9,281 bases of DNA. It comes from CAZFIM01 sp964519615 (GTDB lineage Bacteria; Chloroflexota; Dehalococcoidia; GIF9; UBA5629). The stretch's first letter is position 1. Every line of letters begins with the position of its first letter. Positions 1 through 6,300 of this stretch are shown piece after piece. The notes beneath the pieces were generated by a model. The model was not told the origin of the DNA. It saw nothing but the letters and a program-made list of their open reading frames with translations, and did not search any database. Where the stretch lies: assembly GCA_964519615.1 (NCBI GenBank), contig CAZFIM010000089.1, positions 1 through 9,281 of the forward strand, read 5' to 3'. Both the position numbers and the translations under genes were made by a program.

Positions 1-25
1 GGCAATGCAACCATGGTAACATAAT

Positions 26-34
26 ATTATAACA
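26..34 (-). promoter_or_regulatory. Possible extended -10 promoter reading out of the left edge
   Basis: On the minus strand the bases read TGTTATAAT, a perfect -10 hexamer preceded by the TGn extension that can replace a strong -35. Transcription would begin near position 19 and run off the left edge, so it would serve an unseen leftward gene. It lies after the putative terminator of the DUF151 gene, as expected for a new transcription unit. No convincing -35 lies at the right distance. The region is A/T-rich, so a chance match is possible. Confidence 0.3.
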
Positions 35-90
35 GTGAGAACAAAACAATTATCTGCTGTGCACTTTGCCGGACACGGTGATCTGGTAAC

Positions 91-120
91 AAAAACGCAT
101 TATTAACGTATCATTAATAA
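91..120 (-). terminator. Putative weak intrinsic terminator of the DUF151 gene
   Basis: Perfect 7-base inverted arms TTATTAA (100-106) and TTAATAA (114-120) surround a 7-base loop. On the minus strand the stem is followed after four bases by five T residues (95 down to 91). It starts 10 bases past the DUF151 stop codon. The stem is all A/T, so it would be weak as a classical terminator. The placement and the T run make termination or 3'-end formation plausible. Confidence 0.4.
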
Positions 121-129
121 AAAGTGTGA

Positions 130-912
130 TTACGATTTCTTTTTACCGAGATCATCCAGATCAAGCGTATTAATGAAATCATAAAATGCAGATAACTTTT
201 TAAGCTCTTGTTCGTCTATTTTACCGGCGTCTTCAGGGTTGCCGGAGACTTTACTTTGGGTAACAGGCTTGCCGGTTTCGCGGTCCAGAATTATTCCTGC
301 TTTATCCAGCACAGAGTCCTCAACAAATATTGGCGTAGTAACCCGCACGGCAAGAGCAATCGCATCACTCGGGCGTGAATCCAATTTCATGCTTGTGAGC
401 AGCCAGCGTTTCTTGTCTTTAATATAGATTATCTCGAATAAAAGGCCGTCCTCGCTTTCAGCTTCTACAAATTCCTTGTCGTTTTCTTGCCATCTGTTCA
501 CTACGGTAAGATCATATTTTTTGTCTTGCCAGATGATGGTAATGGGTGAGTTTTTCTCAAATTCAGCCGGGGTGGCATGCTCGGTTATTGATACCACTGC
601 AACCGGGACGGGTCCATCATTAAATTCAAAAATAATCTGTGCGTAAAATGTATCCGCTCTCAGATCATTTACAACTACTCTACATACCGATGTTCCTGAT
701 AATGCCTCAAGTGCGAAAATTGTATTCTTTAATAAATCATGGGTAAGTGGCCTTGATATATCCATGTTCTGTAATTTAACAGATATTGCATCGGCCTCAG
801 CAGGTCCAATCCAGATAGGGAGATATCTATCAGAACCTTTTTCCTTCAATATGACAACATGCTGATAATTCATCATACTAACTCTGATGCTGTCAATTGT
901 CATCTCTAACAT
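130..912 (-). CDS. DUF151 / bifunctional nuclease (BFN) family protein with interrupted domain
   Basis: A 260-residue protein of the DUF151 (BFN) family, whose characterised members are reported to have DNase and RNase activity; the physiological role in bacteria is poorly known. Family hallmarks seen are PIWIGPAEADAI (32-43), RPLTHDL (54-60), LRADTFYA (84-91), LDSRPSDAIALAVR (177-190) and PIFV (194-197). Between TFYA and the SRPSDAI motif, which are normally about 20 residues apart, there are about 85 residues, so a segment around 98-172 looks inserted. The C-terminus is charged (EQELKKLSAFYDFI...). There is no signal peptide or membrane segment, so it is cytoplasmic. The reading frame can be extended to a TTG at 937-939, but that TTG lies at the predicted transcription start. 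The ATG at 910-912 has GGAGGA seven bases upstream and gives the usual family N-terminus. It is divergent from dtd. The family call is strong; nuclease activity is inferred. Confidence 0.9.
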   Translation of the reverse strand: MLEMTIDSIRVSMMNYQHVVILKEKGSDRYLPIWIGPAEADAISVKLQNMDISRPLTHDLLKNTIFALEALSGTSVCRVVVNDLRADTFYAQIIFEFNDGPVPVAVVSITEHATPAEFEKNSPITIIWQDKKYDLTVVNRWQENDKEFVEAESEDGLLFEIIYIKDKKRWLLTSMKLDSRPSDAIALAVRVTTPIFVEDSVLDKAGIILDRETGKPVTQSKVSGNPEDAGKIDEQELKKLSAFYDFINTLDLDDLGKKKS

Positions 913-919
913 ATGGGCT

Positions 920-925
920 TCCTCC
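920..925 (-). promoter_or_regulatory. Ribosome binding site that fixes the DUF151 gene start
   Basis: On the minus strand GGAGGA sits seven bases before the ATG at 912. It shows that translation begins there and not at the upstream in-frame TTG (939), which has no such site and would be at the very 5' end of the transcript. Confidence 0.8.
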
Positions 926-944
926 GCACTCAAGTGCAAAATTT

Positions 945-973
945 ATTGTACTCTTTCATATTTTAGCTGTCAA
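945..973 (-). promoter_or_regulatory. Sigma-70/sigma-A promoter of the DUF151 gene
   Basis: The minus strand has a perfect -35 TTGACA (973-968), a 17-base spacer and -10 TACAAT (950-945). Transcription is predicted to start near 938, giving a leader of about 26 bases that contains the Shine-Dalgarno site. Its -35 is separated by one base from the -35 of the opposing dtd promoter. Confidence 0.8.
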
Positions 974-974
974 T

Positions 975-1003
975 TTGCCTTTAAACCTTTATTTTCATAC
1001 AAT
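975..1003 (+). promoter_or_regulatory. Promoter of dtd
   Basis: The plus strand has -35 TTGCCT (975-980, four of six consensus bases), a 17-base spacer and -10 TACAAT (998-1003). The predicted start is near 1010, leaving a leader of about 35 bases before the dtd ATG. It is divergent from, and back to back with, the stronger-looking DUF151 promoter. Confidence 0.6.
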
Positions 1004-1044
1004 ACGGGCGGTTTTCAGGTATATTTTTAGGGGCAAATGGAAAG

Positions 1045-1497
1045 ATGAAAGCCTTGATACAAAGAGTTGATAAAGCATCAGTGTCCATCGAGGGTAAAAA
1101 TGTTGGCTGTATTGGTGAAGGGTTAGTAGTATTTATTGGTGTGGAGAATAGGGATACTGAAAGAGATGTTATGTATCTTGCCGATAAGACCGCCGGTTTA
1201 CGGATATTCTCAGATAGCGCCGGTAAATTTAATCTTTCCTGTAAAGATATTGATGGGGAGTGTCTTATTATCAGTCAGTTTACCTTATTTGCTGATACCA
1301 GACATGGGAAGAGGCCGGGCTTTATGGATGCTGCTGCACCGGATTTGGCAGAGAAGCTGTTTAACCTATTTATTGAGCGAGTTCGTGCAATCGGTCTGCG
1401 CGTTGCTACAGGTGTATTTCACAGCCACATGATAGTTGAGATTTACAATAACGGTCCGGTTACAATTATGATAAATAGCAGAGATAAAATAGTTTGA
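1045..1497 (+). CDS. dtd: D-aminoacyl-tRNA deacylase (D-Tyr-tRNA deacylase)
   Basis: A cytoplasmic proofreading enzyme that hydrolyses D-amino acids (and mischarged glycine) from tRNA. The 150 residues match the family's usual 145-150. The N-terminus MKALIQRVDKASVSI is typical, and SQFTLFAD (77-84) carries the conserved serine/glutamine region. NNGPVT (135-140) holds the Gly-cisPro pair that gives chiral selection. The usual FGAHM stretch reads FHSHM (125-129), a modest deviation at a generally conserved spot. The ATG at 1045 is preceded by AGGGG at 1029-1033, about 11 bases away, a rather long spacing. The stop codon overlaps the -35 box of the following regulator promoter. It appears to be a single-gene unit, although read-through into the fur-like gene cannot be excluded. 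Confidence 0.95.
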   Translation: MKALIQRVDKASVSIEGKNVGCIGEGLVVFIGVENRDTERDVMYLADKTAGLRIFSDSAGKFNLSCKDIDGECLIISQFTLFADTRHGKRPGFMDAAAPDLAEKLFNLFIERVRAIGLRVATGVFHSHMIVEIYNNGPVTIMINSRDKIV

Positions 1498-1521
1498 CAC
1501 ACGATGATTTGGTCGTATAAT
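1494..1521 (+). promoter_or_regulatory. Perfect-consensus promoter of the fur-like operon
   Basis: TTGACA (1494-1499) and TATAAT (1516-1521), both exact consensus, are separated by 16 bases. The -35 overlaps the dtd TGA stop (1495-1497). The -10 lies inside an 11-base palindrome, CGTAT-A-ATACG (1514-1524), which might be an operator half-site or chance. The predicted start is near 1528, about 30 bases before the ATG. No recognisable Fur or PerR box is seen here. Confidence 0.85.
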
Positions 1522-1558
1522 ACGGAGTAGGTTAATAAATGTCGGTAGGCGGGATGAT

Positions 1559-1981
1559 ATGAGCTGCAGTCAAATATTAAAAGACAAAGGATATCGATTG
1601 ACTCCACAAAGGATTATGGTGATGGATGCTTTACATAGTTATGATCATCATATTAGTGCAGAGGAAATCTATGCGCAGGTCAAAGCAAAATATCCATATG
1701 CCAATATTTCTACTGTTTATCGTACCCTTGAATTATTAAAGGAGTTAAATTTGGTTACGGAAATCGATCTTGGGGATGGGAGGGTTCGCTTTCATCCCGC
1801 GGAAAAAGGACATCACCATCACCTCGTTTGCAATAAATGTGGAAAAATAATAGATCTGCCGGAATCTGCAGTTGTTGTATTATCGAATTCGATTTCTCGC
1901 GATTATAAATTCACTGCTGAATTGAAACATCTTGCAATATTTGGCGTATGTGCAGAGTGTCAAAACTTAAAGCATGACTAA
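1559..1981 (+). CDS. Fur/PerR-family metal-dependent transcriptional repressor
   Basis: A 140-residue Fur-superfamily regulator. The N-terminal winged helix includes YRLTPQR (12-18) and the recognition helix ISTVYRTLELL (50-60). The C-terminal metal-binding dimerisation domain has HHHH (85-88), the structural-zinc cysteines Cys91/Cys94 and Cys131/Cys134, and a His at 124. Counting from the first CxxC, the residue five after Cys94 is Asp99. This is the position of Asp104 in Bacillus subtilis PerR, where Fur proteins usually have Glu. His31 lines up with PerR His37. On this basis it could sense peroxide through iron rather than iron itself, but His79 replaces the PerR Asp85, so PerR, Fur and Zur roles all remain open. 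AGGCGG (1547-1552) is a good ribosome site. It is followed after 17 bases by a 70-residue gene, probably co-transcribed. The family is certain; the metal specificity is inferred. Confidence 0.93.
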   Translation: MSCSQILKDKGYRLTPQRIMVMDALHSYDHHISAEEIYAQVKAKYPYANISTVYRTLELLKELNLVTEIDLGDGRVRFHPAEKGHHHHLVCNKCGKIIDLPESAVVVLSNSISRDYKFTAELKHLAIFGVCAECQNLKHD

Positions 1982-1998
1982 AACTGGAGGTTATTTGC

Positions 1999-2211
1999 AT
2001 GAGTATAGATGATATTGAGAAACTGAAAAAGCTGCTGGATTTCTGGATAGATCATAATCAGGAACACGGCAATGAGTTTGCTGAATGGGCAAATAAAGCC
2101 AGACAAATGGGTATGGAATCAGTATATGGAAATTTAATGTCTGCATCGAAGCTTATTAATGACGCTAATACTTCCCTGAAAAATGCTGCACAAATTATTC
2201 AACATAACTGA
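1999..2211 (+). CDS. Small all-helical protein of unknown function, downstream of the fur-like gene
   Basis: A 70-residue, probably all alpha-helical soluble protein without signal peptide or membrane segment. GGAGG at 1986-1990, eight bases before the ATG, is an excellent ribosome site and supports a real gene. It has two helical stretches: residues 3-36, containing WIDHNQEH (16-23, with His19 and His23 four residues apart as on one helix face) and FAEWANKARQMG (27-38), and residues 40-67. I recall similar small His/Glu-rich proteins with the pattern LLxxWIxHNxEH in anaerobes, possibly DUF8180-like, but could not check. The i,i+4 histidines and the operon with a metal-dependent regulator suggest metal binding or a metal-stress role; this is inference only. 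Confidence 0.85.
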   Translation: MSIDDIEKLKKLLDFWIDHNQEHGNEFAEWANKARQMGMESVYGNLMSASKLINDANTSLKNAAQIIQHN

Positions 2212-2222
2212 TAGTGTTTGTC

Positions 2223-2259
2223 GTTAAAATAAATAGCCTTATATCGCTATTCTGTTAAC
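2223..2259. terminator. Possible weak bidirectional terminator between convergent genes
   Basis: Between the convergent 70-residue gene and nadC there are perfect arms AATAGC (2232-2237) and GCTATT (2246-2251) around an 8-base loop. They are flanked by outer arms GTTAA (2223-2227) and TTAAC (2255-2259) across a small internal loop. No real T run follows on either strand, so termination efficiency is doubtful. The nadC stop codon starts two bases after the outer arm. Confidence 0.35.
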
Positions 2260-2260
2260 T

Positions 2261-3103
2261 CTACTTCAATTTTAAACTAATATCCAGTGCTTTTACGGAA
2301 TGGGTTAGTGCACCTATCGAAATAATGTCTACACCGGTTTCAGCGACTGAACGAACGTTTTGTAATGTTATTCCACCGGATGCTTCAATTCGTGCTTTGC
2401 CTTTTATCATTTGTACAGCCTGACGTATCTCTTTTTGAGTCATGTTATCGAGCATAATAATATCGGCAGCGGCATTAACTGCCTCTTCAACTTCTTTCAA
2501 ATTGGCGACCTCTATCTCTATATTGACGGATTCTCTACTATTCTGGCGGGCCAAACCAACTATATCGCTGAGCGATTTACCCTCTTTGCGTAATATAGCG
2601 ATATGGTTATCTTTTATAAGGATTCCATCATCAAGCCGCATTCTGTGATTGTTTCCACCGCCGTGTCTTACTGCTTCCTTTTGCAATTCTCTTAGACCGG
2701 GCAACGTCTTTCTGGTATCTGTTATGATGACCGCAAGACCTTCAACTGCTTTAACATACTGAGCGGTCGTTGAGGCAATACCGCTTAAATGCTGCAAAAA
2801 ATTTAGGGCGACTCGTTCAGCGGTTAAGATACTACTTATATTTCCGGATACCTTTGCGATAAGGTCTCCGGGATTGACGGGTTTTCCATTTGTTATTACT
2901 ATCTCAAAAATGAGCGAAGAGTCAATTGTGAAAAATGTTTGTCTGGCTACCTCGATTCCCGAAATAATGCCCTTTTCTTTAGCTACGAGGTAGGCACACC
3001 CTTTTTTTGTTGGTGGAATCAGCAGCTTTGTAGTGATATCAGATTTTCCGATATCCTCTTTCAGGGCCTTTTTAATTAATCGGATGCAATCGGGCGATAT
3101 CAT
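2261..3103 (-). CDS. nadC: Nicotinate-nucleotide pyrophosphorylase (quinolinate phosphoribosyltransferase)
   Basis: Converts quinolinate and PRPP to nicotinate mononucleotide, CO2 and pyrophosphate in de novo NAD synthesis. From the chosen start it has 280 residues, the normal family length. Motifs (this numbering): EDIGKSDITT near the N-terminus, DTRKT (129-133), GGGNNHRM (148-155), KDNHI (164-168), LDN (218-220), SGG (242-244) and SIGALTHS (262-269), covering the quinolinate and PRPP binding residues of the barrel. The frame can extend to an ATG at 3146-3148 (295 residues), but that start has no ribosome site and adds 15 non-family residues. The ATG at 3101-3103 has AGGTG four bases upstream, a slightly short spacing. 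nadA and nadB are not in the window. The gene is divergent from mfd. Confidence 0.93.
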   Translation of the reverse strand: MISPDCIRLIKKALKEDIGKSDITTKLLIPPTKKGCAYLVAKEKGIISGIEVARQTFFTIDSSLIFEIVITNGKPVNPGDLIAKVSGNISSILTAERVALNFLQHLSGIASTTAQYVKAVEGLAVIITDTRKTLPGLRELQKEAVRHGGGNNHRMRLDDGILIKDNHIAILRKEGKSLSDIVGLARQNSRESVNIEIEVANLKEVEEAVNAAADIIMLDNMTQKEIRQAVQMIKGKARIEASGGITLQNVRSVAETGVDIISIGALTHSVKALDISLKLK

Positions 3104-3169
3104 TATACACCTGTAGCAGTTTTCTATTAAGCCACCTTGCAGATACATTATTATAAAGTATATTCAGAC

Positions 3170-3197
3170 AGTATGAAAATCCATACTATTGATTATA
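3170..3197 (-). promoter_or_regulatory. Candidate nadC -10 element with adjoining operator-like palindrome
   Basis: On the minus strand a perfect TATAAT (3197-3192) is followed four bases later by the inverted repeat AGTATG/CATACT (3187-3182 and 3175-3170, 6-base loop). The repeat therefore covers the predicted transcription start. No good -35 is found at 16-18 bases. A second A/T-rich TATAAT (3155-3150) lies nearer the gene. If the palindrome binds a dimeric repressor, nadC would be blocked at initiation. No match to a known NAD-regulator site was recognised. Confidence 0.35.
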
Positions 3198-3243
3198 TAA
3201 GAATAGCGCTAAAAACGATGGCTTATTCTCATGAGGGTATTAT

Positions 3244-3278
3244 TGACTGTGTACTTCACAATTGTTTGCACAAAGTCA
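3244..3278. repeat. Inverted repeat upstream of mfd
   Basis: TGACTGTGT (3244-3252) and ACAAAGTCA (3270-3278) are complementary at eight of nine bases across a 17-base spacer. The palindrome ACAATTGT (3258-3265) is almost exactly at its centre. The right arm overlaps the probable -35 of the mfd promoter. It could be an operator for a dimeric regulator, or chance in A/T-rich DNA. Confidence 0.35.
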
Positions 3279-3292
3279 GTCTATGTTACAAT
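3265..3292 (+). promoter_or_regulatory. Probable extended -10 promoter of mfd
   Basis: TGTTACAAT (3284-3292) is -10 TACAAT with a TGn extension. A weak -35, TTTGCA (3265-3270) at 16 bases or TTGCAC (3266-3271) at 15 bases, lies upstream. The predicted start is near 3299, giving an A-rich leader of about 39 bases that lacks a visible Shine-Dalgarno sequence. Confidence 0.5.
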
Positions 3293-3337
3293 CAAGGAAT
3301 AGCAAAAATAAAGTAAAATAGATATTCGTAAAACTCT

Positions 3338-6300
3338 ATGAAAATTTCGGGATTACTACCCTTGCTGATCGAAACGCCCGTGTTAAAACGGTTGATGACC
3401 AGTATAACGGGGAAACTGAAGTACAGCATCAACCTCTCAATAGTGGAATCCGCTAAAGCTTGCTTTCTTTCTGCTTTGACGGAGCATATACATTTGCCGT
3501 TATTAATAATATGTGCTCAGCCGGATAAAGCCGGGAAACTATATGAGGAACTCCAATTATGGTGCTCTTCTTCTGTTAAGCCATATTTTTTTCCCGAGCA
3601 TGAGTTCTTAAGCGGAGATTTCGTCTATGATGAGCACACGACCGCACAAAGACTGCAGGCGCTATCAGTTCTTTTGAACTACACTTCTTGTAAGGATGGC
3701 AATGTAGTGCCAGTAATAGTGTGTCCGGCAGCTGCGGCTGTAAGCTACACTATTGCCCCCGGTGATTTATCAGCTAACAGCCATAATCTTCAAATTGGGT
3801 TCACGGTTGATCCTGTCTTGCTTATCAATCAGTGGCATGAAACTGGATATGAAATGGAAGAGGTGGTAGAGGTGCCAGGAACTATGGCGAAGAGGGGAGG
3901 GATCATTGATGTATATTCTCCACATCAAGATTTGCCTGTTCGTATAGAATTTTTTGGTACCAAGATTGAAAGCATCAGATATTTTGATCCGGTTACCCAA
4001 CGGTCATTGCGACAGATCGACTCTATCACTATTTTTCCGGCAAAAGAGAACAGTAGCCGCTTCACTACAGGGACAGTTCTGGATTATTGCTCGCCTGATG
4101 TGCTTGTTGTAACGGACGATAATAGTGAATTGGAAGAGGTGATAACACGCATTAATAATCAATATTATGAGTATATGGATAAAGGTAAATGGGGTATCAG
4201 TAGTGAGAGCACAAAAAAGCAAGTTTATGCAGATTGGCCTCAATTTTTCGAGAGGTTGAGTAAAGTACACAAGATACTGCGTTTTCAACGTACGAATATT
4301 GCTGATGGAGGTAATGCATCTGTTGAAGTGCTTCCTTTCGGTATCCCGGATGACTACGCTGGCAGATTACAGAAGTTTATACAGGAAACAGCGGAGTTAT
4401 TACAGAAGCAATGTACCATTGTAATAGTAAGCCAACAGACAGGTCGGTTGAAAGAATTACTTTCCGAGAACGATATTCCTGTACAGTCGTTGGAATATCT
4501 GCTCAATTTACCGCCAAAGGGTACAGTGACGTTAATCAAAGGGTCATTGGATGAAGGGTGGTCTATTGATAATAAATTGGTGATCCTAACAGACAGGGAG
4601 ATATTCGGGTTATTAAAACAGCGTCGTTTATTAAAAAAGAGACCGGCAAGACGCTATAAATATGCTTCTGAACTTAGTGAAGGGGACTATGTCGTACATA
4701 TTGACCATGGAATCGGCCGATTTAAGGGACTTAACAGAATGGAGGTGGGTGGGGTTGAACGAGAGTTTATCACGCTTGAGTATGCTGAAGGGGACCGTTT
4801 ATTTGTTCCTGTGGAGCAAATAAACCGGGTTGGTCATTATATCGGAGGAACAGCTCAACTGCCGCGATTGAGCAGGCTTCATACACAGGAATGGCATAAT
4901 GCCAAACAACGTGTAAAAAGGTCTGTTATTGATATTGCAGAGGAACTGGTCAAGCTTTATGCGTCCCGGGAATTGATTCCCGGTTTTAAATTCAGCAAAG
5001 ATAATATATGGCAGCAGGAATTAGAAAGTTCGTTCCCATATATTGAAACACCAGATCAGATGCGAGCTGTAATTGCGGTCAAAGAGGATATGGAAAATTC
5101 AAAACCTATGGACAGGCTGGTATGCGGCGATGTGGGGTACGGCAAGACTGAAGTGGCTCTGCGTGCGGCGTTTAAGGCTGTTATGGATAATAAGCAGGTT
5201 GCATTGCTTGTACCGACAACTGTATTGGCACAACAGCATTATTATACATTTACACAGAGACTTCAGGCATTTCCCGTGAGAGTTGAAGTATTGAGTAGAT
5301 TAACAACAGAAGGCGAGCAAAAGGTAATTATTGAAGATTTAAGCAAGGGTGCTGTAGATATATGTATAGGTACACACAGGCTGCTGCAGAAGGATGTTCA
5401 GTTCAAGGATATGGGGTTACTTATTATCGATGAGGAACAACGTTTTGGTGTTGCACATAAGGACTATTTCAAAAAATTAAGAAATGAAGTAGATATAATA
5501 ACATTGAGTGCAACTCCAATTCCGCGCACTTTACATATGGCATTAACGGGCATACGTGATTTAAGTACAATGGATACACCGCCAGAGGACCGTCTTCCGA
5601 TAAAAACCTATGTCGGATTCAGGGACAAAATACTTCTCAGAGAAGCAATATTGAGGGAACTGGAACGCAACGGACAGGTCTTTTACGTTCACAATAGAAT
5701 TCATAATATCTTTATGGTTGCAGCGGAATTGAGAGAACTTGTTCCGGAGGCTCGTGTGTCTGTTGCACATGGCCGGATGCCTGATGAACTGGAACAGGTA
5801 ATGTCTGAATTTGTACAGCGTAAGAGCGATATATTATTGACGACTACCATTATTGAATCAGGACTCGATATGCCTAATGTGAACACACTCATCGTAAACG
5901 ATGCCGATAAATTAGGTTTAACTCAGCTTTACCAATTAAGGGGGCGGATTGGAAGAGGCACCAATACGGCATATGCATACTTCTTTTATCCATGGAATAA
6001 AAAACTTACTACCCAGGCAAGAAAAAGACTGGAAACCATTACAGAAGCGACTGAATTAGGCGCCGGTTTTAAAATAGCTATGAAGGACCTGGAAATACGG
6101 GGGGCGGGTAATTTACTCGGCGTGGATCAGAGTGGAAATATATCTATAGTTGGATTTGATCTTTATTGCAGTTTACTGGCGGAAGCTGTGGAGGAATTGA
6201 GGAGAGGCTTGATGGATGAGAAAAAGGTGGAAGTTCCGGCTTTGCCACAGCCGTCAATAACATTACCTTTAGACGCATATATACCAGACAGCTATATTCA

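Noticed and set aside
19..32. PerR-box-like sequence ACATAATATTATAA over the left-edge -10
   Set aside because: It lacks the central spacer base of the TTATAAT-n-ATTATAA box and one half matches only five of seven. A -10 in A/T-rich DNA gives such a match easily.
1..90. Possible tRNA or small RNA at the left edge
   Set aside because: No cloverleaf, T-loop GTTCGANTC or other RNA signature is present; only short palindromes (CCATGG, ATAATATTAT) are seen.
3104..3148. Upstream ATG of nadC (3148)
   Set aside because: No ribosome site, and the 15 added residues do not resemble the family N-terminus. The ATG at 3103 has AGGTG upstream and gives the normal length. It is not fully excluded.
3200..3229. 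Inverted repeat AGAATA/TATTCT with an 18-base loop in the nadC-mfd interval
   Set aside because: Only six A/T-rich pairs with a long loop; weaker than the two neighbouring repeats and without a clear role.
5073..5279. Reading frames of 60-112 codons opposite to or shifted within mfd, nadC, fabD, fabK and dtd
   Set aside because: They lie within strongly conserved genes, have no ribosome sites I could see and encode compositionally odd, unrecognisable peptides; they are shadows.
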